Assembly: GCA_049273695.1 (NCBI GenBank)
Contig: JBASRE010000058.1
Location: 1 to 64,000, forward strand
DNA length: 64,000 bases
DNA from: UBA11740 sp049273695
Lineage (GTDB): Bacteria > Acidobacteriota > Blastocatellia > Pyrinomonadales > Pyrinomonadaceae
Direction: 5' to 3'
The position numbers and the translations under genes were made by a program. This document shows positions 25,171 through 33,441 of the stretch, piece after piece (the first letter of the stretch is position 1; each line of letters opens with the position of its first letter). The notes below the pieces were generated by a model. It was not told the origin of the DNA and ran no database searches. It was given only the letters and a program-made list of their open reading frames with translations.

Positions 25171-25901
25171 CTGAAGCTATGCTTCACGTAGCGAGGTTCA
25201 TCTGCCAGTTTCTGGGCTTTTAGAAATGTCCAGGCAGTAGCGTTGATCTTCGGAGCCAGATCGTAATACCAGTGATCGTGGCCCGGCATTTCAACCAGTT
25301 CCGCATTGAACCCATTGCTGTTGAGCATGTCGCGCGTGGCCCTGACATTTGCGAGCGGAACCAATCGATCGACAGTCCCAACTGCAAGGTGGATTGGAAT
25401 TTTGCGTTTCGCCCACTCGACAAGCCCTCCCGCCCTACCGTCGAGTGCGCCGGCATGGACGGCCGTGGCGGCGAAATATTCTGATTCGTAGAGCGACATG
25501 TAGAGCGCAAAACCGGCTCCGCCCGAATGACCGAAGATGTACAGACGACGAGCGTCGATCGGGTACTTCGACTGAAGTTCGGTTATCAAGTCATAAAGAA
25601 AATCAGGACCGTCAACTGGAGTAGACCATACTTGAGAGTTGATGGCATCCGGGCCCACCAGGATGATCCCTTCCTTTTTCGCGAGGTCTTTCCATTTCTC
25701 CACCAGTGAAAACCCGTTTCGGCCGGAGCCATGAAGCAACAGGAGCAGAGGCGCGGGACGATCCTTTGTCAGCTTGTCCGGAACAAACAGATAATACGCG
25801 CGAGCCTTGCCGCCCAGTTTGGTTGTTTCTTTCTGAACTTCCTGACCAAATGCCGTCGACCCGGCCAGCATTATGAAGAGAAGGATGATGAGGCGCTTCA
25901 T
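25167..25901 (-). CDS. Secreted alpha/beta-hydrolase, esterase/PHB-depolymerase-like
   Basis: 244 residues with a signal peptide ending STAFGQ (cleavage near 19/20). The fold is an esterase of the poly(3-hydroxybutyrate)-depolymerase/feruloyl-esterase group: oxyanion-type LLLLHGSGRNG (about 52-62), nucleophile elbow FGHSGG (about 124-129), and catalytic His in PGHDHWYYD (about 213-221). The substrate is unknown. It lies between arsC-like and radA genes and overlaps radA by 4 bp. Confidence 0.85.
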   Translation of the reverse strand: MKRLIILLFIMLAGSTAFGQEVQKETTKLGGKARAYYLFVPDKLTKDRPAPLLLLLHGSGRNGFSLVEKWKDLAKKEGIILVGPDAINSQVWSTPVDGPDFLYDLITELQSKYPIDARRLYIFGHSGGAGFALYMSLYESEYFAATAVHAGALDGRAGGLVEWAKRKIPIHLAVGTVDRLVPLANVRATRDMLNSNGFNAELVEMPGHDHWYYDLAPKINATAWTFLKAQKLADEPRYVKHSFR

Positions 25902-25910
25902 GGTGAACTC

Positions 25911-26255
25911 CTACAGCAGGGCCTTTACGTTTTCCGTCGGTCGTCCGAGCACCGCTCGATTCCCTCGTTCGACAATCGGCCGTTGAATCAAGTCAGGATG
26001 CTCGGCCATCAACGCGATGATCTCATCATCGCTGAAATCCTTTTTGCCAAGTTCGAGTTCGCGATAGACCGACTCGCTGGTGCGCAGAAGCTCGCGCGGT
26101 TTGAGGCCCATCTTATTGAGCAACCCGCGCAATTGGTCTTCGCTTAAGGGATCGATGTAGTAGTTGACCTTGGTGAAGTCAAAGCCCTGCTCGACGAGAA
26201 ACTTGTTCATCTCGCGACACTTCGTACAAGTTGGTTTTTCGTAAACAGTAATCAT
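25911..26255 (-). CDS. ArsC/Spx-family thioredoxin-fold reductase
   Basis: 114 residues beginning MITVYEKPTCTKCREMN; redox pair C10-x2-C13. The family includes glutaredoxin-type arsenate reductase ArsC, Spx and YffB. The C-terminal RPIVERGNRAVLGRP carries the conserved Arg of the ArsC group. A two-cysteine motif is more typical of Spx/YffB-like proteins, and no other arsenic gene is near, so arsenate as substrate is uncertain. It is 9 bp upstream of the hydrolase. Confidence 0.85.
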   Translation of the reverse strand: MITVYEKPTCTKCREMNKFLVEQGFDFTKVNYYIDPLSEDQLRGLLNKMGLKPRELLRTSESVYRELELGKKDFSDDEIIALMAEHPDLIQRPIVERGNRAVLGRPTENVKALL

Positions 26256-26261
26256 ACAAAC

Positions 26262-26394
26262 GTACTTTGGCCTTGGTGCTTTGTACTTTGGACTTGGTAC
26301 TTTGTACTTTGTACTTGGTGCTTTGTCCGCTATTCCAGCTTGAATAATTACCGTGGTCAGCGAACAAAGTACAAAGCACCAAGGACAAAGTTCG
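26262..26394. repeat. Inverted TTTGTAC heptamer element
   Basis: Left array of about nine TTTGTAC/TTTGGAC/TTGGTGC units (26262-26328), a loop starting CGCTATTCC, right array CAAAGTACAAAGCACCAAGG (26364 onward). Same word and loop start as 11662-11741. Confidence 0.85.
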
Positions 26395-26402
26395 TTTTTC
26401 TT

Positions 26403-27668
26403 CTACGGGAATATTCCCCTCACCCGCGTCGCTTCAGCCACCCGATCGATCGCCAAAATGTAGGCGCCGGTGCGCATGTCCACGCCATAGTAACGCGCCT
26501 TCTCGTGCACTTTGTGGAATGCGTTTCCGATGGTTTCTTCCAGCGTGCGGTTGATGCGGTCTTCACTCCAGAAGAACGAGTATTGATCTTGAACCCATTC
26601 ATAGTAGCTCACTGTCACGCCGCCGGCGTTCGCGAGGATGTCCGGAATCACAATCACTCCGCTGTCTTCTAAAATACGATCCGCACCAGGAGTGGTCGGA
26701 CCGTTCGCCAGTTCCGCGATGATTTTTGTCTTCACCTTACCGACGTTTTTCAGCGTGATGCTGTTTTCCAAAGCCGACGGACAAAGAATATCGCATTCAA
26801 TTTCGAGCACCTCGTCCGGAGCGATCTCACGACAACCTTTAAGACCACGCAACGCGCCGGTCTCCTCTTTATGTTTTAAGGTCGTCGTCATATCGAGGCC
26901 GGCTGCGGAGTAAACGCCGCTCTTGGAATCACAGGCGGCGACAACTTTCGCTCCGTCTGCGGCGGCCAGCCGGGCAATGATCGCCCCCGCATTACCAAAT
27001 CCCTGCACGGCCACGGTCGAATTCTTCAGACTTATTCCTCTGACTTTGCAGGCTTCGCGCAGCGCATACAAAGCCCCGCGCGCGGTCGCTTCATGACGTC
27101 CCTGCGAACCGCCCAGCGACAGAGGTTTGCCTGTCACTACGCCGAGTTCGGTGTGGCCCCGCACCATCGAGATGGTGTCCATGATCCAGGCCATCGTCTG
27201 CGAGTCGGTGTAAACATCAGGCGCGGGAATGTCTCGATCCGGGCCGATAATCGGCGCAATTTCGAAAGCGTATCGGCGCGTCAAACGTTCCAGTTCGCTG
27301 ATTGAAAGACTCTTCGGATCGCAAACGACGCCGCCCTTACCGCCTCCGTAAGGGATGTTCACCGTCGCGCACTTCCAGGTCATCCACGACGCCAACGCTT
27401 TGACTTCATCGAGCGTGACGTTTGGGTGATAACGGATGCCGCCCTTCGCGGGCCCGCGGGCGATGTTGTGCTGCACGCGATAGCCCTCGAAAACTTTTGT
27501 CTCGCCTCCGTCCATCTTCACCGGGATTGAAACAATCAGTTGACGCTTCGCGCTGCGCAGGACATTCCGCATTGAGTCTTCCAGCTCGAGATAATCCGCG
27601 GCGCGGTCGAACTGCTGCTTGGCGATCTCAAAAGGATTTAGTTCTTCGACTGGTTGGGGCGTAGCCAT
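26403..27668 (-). CDS. gdhA: Glu/Leu/Phe/Val dehydrogenase (glutamate dehydrogenase)
   Basis: 421 residues, the hexameric bacterial/archaeal GDH size. Substrate-binding motif GPAKGGIRYHP (about 74-84), catalytic Lys in the WKCATVNIPYGGGKGGV stretch, and a Rossmann NAD(P) site VAVQGFGNAG (about 214-223). It interconverts glutamate and 2-oxoglutarate plus ammonia. It is flanked by heptamer repeats on both sides and appears monocistronic. Confidence 0.94.
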   Translation of the reverse strand: MATPQPVEELNPFEIAKQQFDRAADYLELEDSMRNVLRSAKRQLIVSIPVKMDGGETKVFEGYRVQHNIARGPAKGGIRYHPNVTLDEVKALASWMTWKCATVNIPYGGGKGGVVCDPKSLSISELERLTRRYAFEIAPIIGPDRDIPAPDVYTDSQTMAWIMDTISMVRGHTELGVVTGKPLSLGGSQGRHEATARGALYALREACKVRGISLKNSTVAVQGFGNAGAIIARLAAADGAKVVAACDSKSGVYSAAGLDMTTTLKHKEETGALRGLKGCREIAPDEVLEIECDILCPSALENSITLKNVGKVKTKIIAELANGPTTPGADRILEDSGVIVIPDILANAGGVTVSYYEWVQDQYSFFWSEDRINRTLEETIGNAFHKVHEKARYYGVDMRTGAYILAIDRVAEATRVRGIFP

Positions 27669-27751
27669 GATTCCTACCCTCCTTGAAGATCAGGGGTGCT
27701 AAGGCGGCGCTATCCTAATGGAGACCACTGAAAGTTCAAAGGCCAAAAACC

Positions 27752-27790
27752 CATTTGACATTTGTCATATGTCATTTGCCATATGCCATT
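27752..27790. repeat. CATWTGN heptamer array upstream of gdhA
   Basis: CATTTGA, CATTTGT, CATATGT, CATTTGC, CATATGC: five consecutive 7-mers in the divergent gdhA-tonB gap. The complementary arm is weak (CAAATGAAAAATGG about 27835). Confidence 0.7.
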
Positions 27791-27936
27791 AGTGGCAACG
27801 GTACGGTTGATTAGGCACGGGGACCATCAATCCCAAATGAAAAATGGATTTTTGGAACAACTGTGGGAAAACGTCTGTCTAAGTTTGCAGCTTCTTCGAC
27901 CCGAGAACGGCACCGGCAAAACAGGAGGAAGCTAAG

Positions 27937-28743
27937 ATGTTTACCAATCTAGTTGAGTCGAGTGCCGACAAGTCGGCATTCAAGCGCCGCAGTTCGTTCT
28001 TTCTCGCCACCGTGGCCAGCTACGCATTGTTTCTGTTCGCCGCAGGCATCATTGGTGTGCTGACCTACGACGCGCAAGTCGAAGCACAAACGACTGACAT
28101 GCTGGTGGAAATGTGGATTCCGCCGGTGGACCGCGCCCCGGAGGTTGAGCGGCCTCGCGATCCTTCGCCGGTTCAGCGACCGAGACAGGCTAACGCTCCG
28201 GTTGATCGAAATATCACCGTATCTGAGAGAACAGAGGGAATAACCACAATAGACGATCTAAGGCGGGTACCTGTAGACGTCGGCACCAAGGCCTCAAATG
28301 CTCCACCCGTAACCGACAGTTACCGGCGAAGTAATCGAAACGTGGATCCGCCGTCATTCACTACGAATAAACCCGGCTGCGTAAGCTGCGACACTACGCC
28401 TCCGACAGTTGTCGAGACGGTAACCCCACCTCTTCCACCGAAGCCGCCGAAACGCACGATCAATGTGAGCGAGGGAGTTATTCGGGGCAAGGTCCTCGAG
28501 TTGCCGAAGCCGATTTATCCGATTCTCGCTAAGCAAGCGCGGATTCAAGGGCCCGTGAACATTCAGATCCTGATTGATGAAACGGGTAAGGTCGTTTCGG
28601 CCCAGGCTGTGAAAGGCAGTCCGATGCTCACGCCAGCAGCAGTGGACGCGGCGCGGCGGGCGCGATTCACACCGACAAAGCTGGGCGATCAAGCGGTTAA
28701 GGTGCAGGGAGTAATTACCTACAATTTTGTGCTGCAGCAGTAA
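27937..28743 (+). CDS. tonB: TonB-family energy transducer
   Basis: 268 residues, start fixed by AGGAGG before the ATG. A short cytoplasmic N-terminus, one TM helix (about 24-46), a long Pro-rich periplasmic linker (about 65-175, with a Cys pair CVSC), and a C-terminal TonB domain (about 180-268) containing YPILAKQARIQGPVNIQILI and the closing FVLQQ. It would couple the proton gradient to outer-membrane receptors. No ExbB/ExbD is in the window. Confidence 0.93.
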   Translation: MFTNLVESSADKSAFKRRSSFFLATVASYALFLFAAGIIGVLTYDAQVEAQTTDMLVEMWIPPVDRAPEVERPRDPSPVQRPRQANAPVDRNITVSERTEGITTIDDLRRVPVDVGTKASNAPPVTDSYRRSNRNVDPPSFTTNKPGCVSCDTTPPTVVETVTPPLPPKPPKRTINVSEGVIRGKVLELPKPIYPILAKQARIQGPVNIQILIDETGKVVSAQAVKGSPMLTPAAVDAARRARFTPTKLGDQAVKVQGVITYNFVLQQ

Positions 28744-28765
28744 GGGCGGCGGCACTGTCACGAGC

Positions 28766-28799
28766 TGAACCGCCTGCGATGGTGGGCGGTTCAAGTTTT
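28766..28799 (+). terminator. Rho-independent terminator after tonB
   Basis: TGAACCGCC and GGCGGTTCA form a 9-bp stem (28766-28793) followed by AGTTTT. Confidence 0.75.
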
Positions 28800-28823
28800 G
28801 GTGGATGCTGTTACAATCCTCAC

Positions 28824-28994
28824 ATGCCAAACAAAGACGCCGATGAGAAGGACCGCGAAACGGAACGCGGCGAGCACGAGAAGAAATCAAAGGAGCAGCA
28901 GGACACCTCTGAAGAAAGTCGAGAAAAGAGAAAGCTTCCCGAACCTCCTGGAAATCTGCGCCGGCGCGCGGAATGGTTCAAGAAGCGGCATTGA
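28824..28994 (+). CDS. Small highly charged protein
   Basis: 56 residues from the ATG at 28824 (MPNKDADEKDRETERGEHE). It is nearly all Glu, Lys, Arg and Asp, likely disordered, with a more structured C-terminal end PEPPGNLRRRAEWFKKRH that looks conserved in style. No RBS is obvious. It follows the tonB terminator and ends at a family-B repeat. Confidence 0.45.
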   Translation: MPNKDADEKDRETERGEHEKKSKEQQDTSEESREKRKLPEPPGNLRRRAEWFKKRH

Positions 28995-28997
28995 CCT

Positions 28998-29051
28998 GGT
29001 ACGCACGCCGCCGGCGTGCTGAATCCCAGGCACGCCGGAGGCGTGCGTACC
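28998..29051. repeat. GGTACGCA palindromic element (family B), intergenic
   Basis: GGTACGCACGCCGCCGGCGT left arm; CACGCCGGAGGCGTGCGTACC-type right end; 54 bp between convergent genes. Confidence 0.85.
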
Positions 29052-29055
29052 GACA

Positions 29056-31308
29056 TCACTTAAGTTTTATTCTCCAGATACTTCTGCCGTAGGTTGCGGC
29101 GCTCAACGTTCCGTCTTTATCGTGATACACGAGATCGACAATCATGGCGTTGGGCAGGTTCGTAGTTAACGTGCTCCAGCTTCCGTCTTTCCCATCCCAC
29201 GCAAACACCCCGGCGTCGTTGCCGACATAGATCCGATCAGGATCGTCGGCGCGGATGATCGCGACATGATGCGGCACGTCTGGCAATTGCCCCCGGTCGA
29301 TGTCTTCCCAGGTGCGGCCGCCGTCGATCGTCCGAAACACATGTGAATGACCAAAGTTTGCGAGTGTCGCAATCACAATTTTCGCATCTGTCGGATGCGA
29401 CTCGATCCGCGTAATTTGATGGCCGGGAAGCAGGGAGCTGGAAATGTTTGGACTCCAGGTTGCTCCACCGTCCAGGCTCCGAAAGAAGCCGCCGTTTTCA
29501 GTGCCGACGTAGACGTGATTGGAATTCGATGGCGCGACTTCGATTGCCGTGATTGGGCTGCCGTCCAGTTTGGGCGAGACTGGGCGCCAGGTTTCGCCGT
29601 CGTTGTCTGAACGCCAAACTCGATGCGAGCCGGTGAACACCCGTTTCGGGTTTGATGGGTCGAGCGTGATGTAACACATCCAGATCAACCTTTGTTCCTG
29701 TTTCGTCGCGGGCGGCGACGCGTTCGTGTACTTCGTGCCGCGGTAACGTCGAATGTCCAGGTTGTAACACGAACAGTAGAGACGCTTTTCGTTATCAGGA
29801 TCGTAAACCAGCCACCCGCCATCACCGGGATAAATCCGCACGAACTCCGATGGATCGCCGGTTTTGGTGACGACAGTTCCATTGTCTTGCGCGCCGCCGC
29901 CGTAATGGTCGCCGTTGCTTGGCGCCACGTCGAGGTCATAAAACATCGTAATCGCCAGCCCATCACTGCGGTTCTTCCATGTTTTGCCGCCGTCTTTGCT
30001 CACGTCCAGGCCACCGTCGTTAACGTCGTAGACCAAACCCGGCTTGGCGGCCGGCATTAGCACGGCGTGATGATCGGAGTGCGCGTGCTGCGGATGTCCG
30101 CGGTTGAAATCCCAGCGCGTGACTCGCCGCCAGGTCTTACCTCCATCCGTTGTTCGGTGCAGGTCAACGCCGCCGCAAATCACATGATTGTGGTTTTTCG
30201 GGTGGACAGCGATCGTATTGTTGTAGGAAATCTGATCTTCATTGGTGAAGTGGCTCTTGCTAATCTTCTCCCAACTGTTGCCGCCATCGATACTGCGAAA
30301 GACGCCGAGCATCAGGTCGCTGCTGGCGCTGTTTTCATCGGCCGCGAACGCATACATCACCTCCGGCTTGGACCGGCTGATAGCCAGACTGGTGCGTCCG
30401 AACAGCGCTGGATCGGGAAGTCCCTCTAGCAGGTGAATCCACGATCCTCCGCCATCCGTCGTCCTCCAAATGCCGCTCCGCGATCCCTGTTCCGTGAAGG
30501 TTGCGAAAATTACGCCGGGCGTCGTGGGATGAAAGACGATTGAATGGCACCAGTAGTTTTGCGTTGAGATGAATGTTTCGCGCTGCCAACTCTTTCCGCC
30601 ATCGGTTGAATAGTAAAGGCCGCCCAGGCTGTTTTCTTCAGCGCTCACTTCAGAAAACCCAACTCCACCGATCAGCAGGTGGTCGGAGTCAAAAGGATCG
30701 ATCGCGATCACGCCGATGCCGCGCGGAATGCCGGTCTCGTTCGATGATGCAAGTGGTTCCCACGATCTGCCCGCGTCTGTGCTGCGATAGAGTCCGACGC
30801 CGGGGTAACAATCCGACGAAAGATTCGCCTCACCGGTGCCGCAATAAATAATGTCGGGATTGCGCTCGTCAATCGCCAGCGAGCCGATGTTAAGGATGTC
30901 CTGATCCTTCCAGCACGATTTCCACTCGCGACCGCCATCGGGACTGTGCCAGACGCCGCCGCCGGCTGCGCCGATCCAAATCCGCTCCGGATGCTCCGGG
31001 TGACACGCGATGCTGGTTACTCTGCCGCCGACGTTATAAGGCCCGACGCATTTCCATTCCGCATCGACATCCGCAGCCGCTAACTGTTCTTGCGCGCGAT
31101 TGCGTTCGCTCACGAGCCGGTTGACGGGCGCTTCCCGTACCGGCCAGGACGAACGCGCCTGAAACCATTTGCTGCGCGTCTTATGACTGGTCAGACGAAT
31201 GTTCTGGCCTTTGCGATTCGTCTTCTTCGCAGACTCTTGCGCGGTTTCGTTCTGCAACGGCGATGCCTTCTTGGTAACGTCGGACTTCCTGGATGGTTTC
31301 TTTGGCAT
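29056..31308 (-). CDS. VPS10/sortilin-like BNR-propeller protein (shorter)
   Basis: 750 residues from the ATG at 31308 (MPKKPSRK); an upstream in-frame start would add 27 residues, and no RBS decides. The basic, disordered first 80 residues contain no classical signal peptide. Then come roughly ten Asp-box repeats (HSPDGGREW, STDAGRSW, STDGGKSW, TTDGGGSW, DVSKDGGKTW, RSLDGGATW). The ending LSAATYGRSIWRIKL is typical of this group. It is a relative of the 1079-residue protein but lacks the helical C-terminus. Catalytic activity is unproven. Confidence 0.8.
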   Translation of the reverse strand: MPKKPSRKSDVTKKASPLQNETAQESAKKTNRKGQNIRLTSHKTRSKWFQARSSWPVREAPVNRLVSERNRAQEQLAAADVDAEWKCVGPYNVGGRVTSIACHPEHPERIWIGAAGGGVWHSPDGGREWKSCWKDQDILNIGSLAIDERNPDIIYCGTGEANLSSDCYPGVGLYRSTDAGRSWEPLASSNETGIPRGIGVIAIDPFDSDHLLIGGVGFSEVSAEENSLGGLYYSTDGGKSWQRETFISTQNYWCHSIVFHPTTPGVIFATFTEQGSRSGIWRTTDGGGSWIHLLEGLPDPALFGRTSLAISRSKPEVMYAFAADENSASSDLMLGVFRSIDGGNSWEKISKSHFTNEDQISYNNTIAVHPKNHNHVICGGVDLHRTTDGGKTWRRVTRWDFNRGHPQHAHSDHHAVLMPAAKPGLVYDVNDGGLDVSKDGGKTWKNRSDGLAITMFYDLDVAPSNGDHYGGGAQDNGTVVTKTGDPSEFVRIYPGDGGWLVYDPDNEKRLYCSCYNLDIRRYRGTKYTNASPPATKQEQRLIWMCYITLDPSNPKRVFTGSHRVWRSDNDGETWRPVSPKLDGSPITAIEVAPSNSNHVYVGTENGGFFRSLDGGATWSPNISSSLLPGHQITRIESHPTDAKIVIATLANFGHSHVFRTIDGGRTWEDIDRGQLPDVPHHVAIIRADDPDRIYVGNDAGVFAWDGKDGSWSTLTTNLPNAMIVDLVYHDKDGTLSAATYGRSIWRIKLK

Positions 31309-31459
31309 GTGTTTGATTGATACTTTGTTATTGCGGGACGGCCGGATGCGAAGGAATAACCAGCGCAGGCGCTTGGGACGGCCAGCCAAAAACTTGCCGA
31401 AACGCGCGGTCTAAATATCTCAAGACCAGAGGGCTGTCAATGTTTTTGGAGTTAAGCTC

Positions 31460-31502
31460 GGTACGCATGCCTCCGGCGTGCTGCATGCCAGAGGTGCGTA
31501 CC
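31460..31502. repeat. GGTACGCA palindromic element (family B), intergenic
   Basis: GGTACGCATGCCTCCGGCGT left, GAGGTGCGTACC right; 43 bp. Confidence 0.8.
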
Positions 31503-31541
31503 GCCTAAGCAGGAGCGCAGACACCGCCGTGATATAGCAGC

Positions 31542-32543
31542 TCAGTTTTTCACCTGATCGAAAGTGCATTGCCGAGGATCCTTGTCGGGCCGCCAGCGTA
31601 GAAACTTTGTCCCGTGGCGAAAGCGGCCGCCGGTGAAATGATCGTATTGGACTTCTACGACAAGTTTTGGAGCGAGCGGTCGCCACTCAGCCGATCGTTC
31701 GGTGGCCCAACGACTCGGCCCACCAGGAGCATTGCCGGTGAAGCCGGGCGGCTTAACCAACTTTTCGAGTTTCTTTGTGAGCGCGGGCTTTTCGGCTGTT
31801 TTGAAACTTGAGCTGAACCCGCAGTGATGCAGCAAACCATTTTCGTCGTACAAGCCGAGCAGCAGTGAGCCCATAACTTTGCCTTCGGATGCGTAACGAA
31901 ATCCGCCAACCACGCAATCGGCCGTGCGCAGACGCTTGACCTTGACCATGCCATGCCGATTGCCGCTCTGGTACGGCATGTCGGCCAGCTTCGCGATCAC
32001 GCCGTCGAGATCGACGCCCGCGCCGCGCAGCCAATCCTTCGCGATGGTTAAATCCGCTGTGCACGGCGACAGTTCGATCGATTTGTTTTTCGGAAAATAC
32101 TTCTTCGCAAACGCGTCTAGTTTTTTTCTGCGTTCCTTCAATGGGAGATCGACGAGCGATTTGCCGCGGTCATCAACCAACAGATCGAAGATGATCAGCT
32201 TGGCCGGAGTTTCCTCCGCCAGCTTCTTGATGCGACTGGCGGCCGGATGAATGCGCATCAACAGATCATCGAAGGAAAATTTGCCCTTCACCGGAACGAC
32301 GATCTCGCCGTCGATCACAAATTGCTTTGCTTTCAGTTTCCCGAGCGCCTCAACCAGTTCCGGAAAGTAGCGGCCGAGCGGCTGGCCATTCTTCGATTGC
32401 AAATCGACGTTGTCACCGTCGCGGAACGCGATGCAACGAAAACCGTCCCATTTCGGCTCGTATTGCCACGCGTCGCCGGCGGGCAGCTGCTCGACTGACT
32501 TCGCTTCCATCGGCGGATAAGATTGCTTGAGTGGTAGAGTCAT
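31542..32543 (-). CDS. ligC: ATP-dependent DNA ligase (LigC/LigD ligase-domain type)
   Basis: 333 residues: adenylation domain plus OB domain, without polymerase or phosphoesterase modules. Motif I is YEPKWDGFR with adenylated K31; motif III FVIDGEIVV; motif IV LDGVIAKL; motif V VKVKRLR. The OB part includes GSLLLGLYDENG and ends RPDKDPRQCTF. It is the strand-sealing half of bacterial NHEJ; the matching polymerase is a separate gene at 33442-34440. No ku gene is present here. Length is standard for LigC-like enzymes. Confidence 0.93.
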   Translation of the reverse strand: MTLPLKQSYPPMEAKSVEQLPAGDAWQYEPKWDGFRCIAFRDGDNVDLQSKNGQPLGRYFPELVEALGKLKAKQFVIDGEIVVPVKGKFSFDDLLMRIHPAASRIKKLAEETPAKLIIFDLLVDDRGKSLVDLPLKERRKKLDAFAKKYFPKNKSIELSPCTADLTIAKDWLRGAGVDLDGVIAKLADMPYQSGNRHGMVKVKRLRTADCVVGGFRYASEGKVMGSLLLGLYDENGLLHHCGFSSSFKTAEKPALTKKLEKLVKPPGFTGNAPGGPSRWATERSAEWRPLAPKLVVEVQYDHFTGGRFRHGTKFLRWRPDKDPRQCTFDQVKN

Positions 32544-32625
32544 AGGGATCGTTCTATCCGACGCGTAGCGTCGATTTGAGTTTAGCCCGGCGTTTTAACG
32601 ACGGGATCGCGGCAACCGTCTTCTT

Positions 32626-32720
32626 TTCGTCGCGTTAGCGACGTAGGAAATCAACCGTCGCTACGCGACGAAGATGTGTGCTCTTCCGTTTCCCGGCCTT
32701 GAAAGGCCGGGTTTCTGACG
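32626..32720. repeat. Two palindromic repeats encoding the methyltransferase C-terminus
   Basis: CGTCGCGTTAGCGACG (from about 32628) pairs with CGTCGCTACGCGACG (about 32657-32671), and CCGGCCTT-GAAAGGCCGG (about 32694-32711) is a second palindrome. The CDS end at 32635 lies inside the first. Confidence 0.7.
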
Positions 32721-33366
32721 CTTGTTTTATTCCAAACCACTGAAAGGCTTTCGCCGTATTCCCGTTCATCGTTCGCACATCGATATTGTCCAGCGCAACC
32801 GTTTGGAAGTCGCGCGTCAGCTCCTCAACCCAGCAAGGATCGTGATGACGAACGGTCACGCCTTCAGGCAAATCAAATACTCCGTAAGTGCCGTACTTCG
32901 CTTCATCACGGAGATATCGTTCGCGATTTCGCTCGTCGGTTTGCAGCCAAAGGTCGCTGATGTAGAGCAACCCACCGGGTTTTAGGACGCGTTCAATCTC
33001 GCGAACGATAGCCAGCTGACCTTCGTCACTTGGCACGCACGTCAGCACGCTGAACAGCAGCGTGGCATCGACGGATTGATCGGGAAGCTCCAGCGACGGC
33101 GGGTTGGCGAGTTCCTGAAAAGCGATGCTCGGGTAACGAGCACGCGCCGCTTCGACCATCGCGCGCGCCGGATCAAAGCCGATTAGATTCTGATAGCCGT
33201 GTTCGAAGAGAAACCCGAGGGCGCGACCGTACCCGCAGCCAAAATCAAGAATGCGACTGTCCGACGTTAAGTATGGACTGAGCCGGTCGAGGTTCACCGG
33301 ATGCGCGAAAGGCTTTGCCGGACCGACATCGTTCCAATAATCAAGTTGCTGGTCCAGATTCGTCAT
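32635..33366 (-). CDS. SAM-dependent class I methyltransferase
   Basis: 243 residues. The N-terminus LDYWNDVGPAKPF leads into motif I ILDFGCGYGRALGFL (about 38-52), then FDPARAMVEAARARYP (motif II) and LLFSVLTCVP with LKPGGLLYISDLW (motif IV/V). The substrate is unknown; it belongs to the UbiE/Methyltransf_11 type. The last 30 residues (after FQWFGIKQAS) are encoded by palindromic repeats and are rich in Lys/Arg. It is encoded between the NHEJ ligase and polymerase genes, on the same strand. Confidence 0.85.
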   Translation of the reverse strand: MTNLDQQLDYWNDVGPAKPFAHPVNLDRLSPYLTSDSRILDFGCGYGRALGFLFEHGYQNLIGFDPARAMVEAARARYPSIAFQELANPPSLELPDQSVDATLLFSVLTCVPSDEGQLAIVREIERVLKPGGLLYISDLWLQTDERNRERYLRDEAKYGTYGVFDLPEGVTVRHHDPCWVEELTRDFQTVALDNIDVRTMNGNTAKAFQWFGIKQASETRPFKAGKRKSTHLRRVATVDFLRR

Positions 33367-33378
33367 GAGGTACCAAAT

Positions 33379-33435
33379 GGCACAGACTTCAGTCTGTGTT
33401 TTCTCGAGTCGGATTCACAGACTAAAGTCTGTGCC
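33379..33435. repeat. GGCACAGACTTCAGTCTGTG palindromic element (family A), intergenic
   Basis: Left arm 33379-33398 and right arm CACAGACTAAAGTCTGTGCC 33416-33435 are complementary with one mismatch; each arm is itself near-palindromic. The same family is in frame inside lhr and gcvPB. Confidence 0.9.
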
Positions 33436-33441
33436 ACTAAT

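Noticed and set aside
25911..26255. Arsenic resistance locus
   Set aside because: Only an ArsC/Spx-fold gene is present; no arsB, acr3, arsR or related gene nearby.
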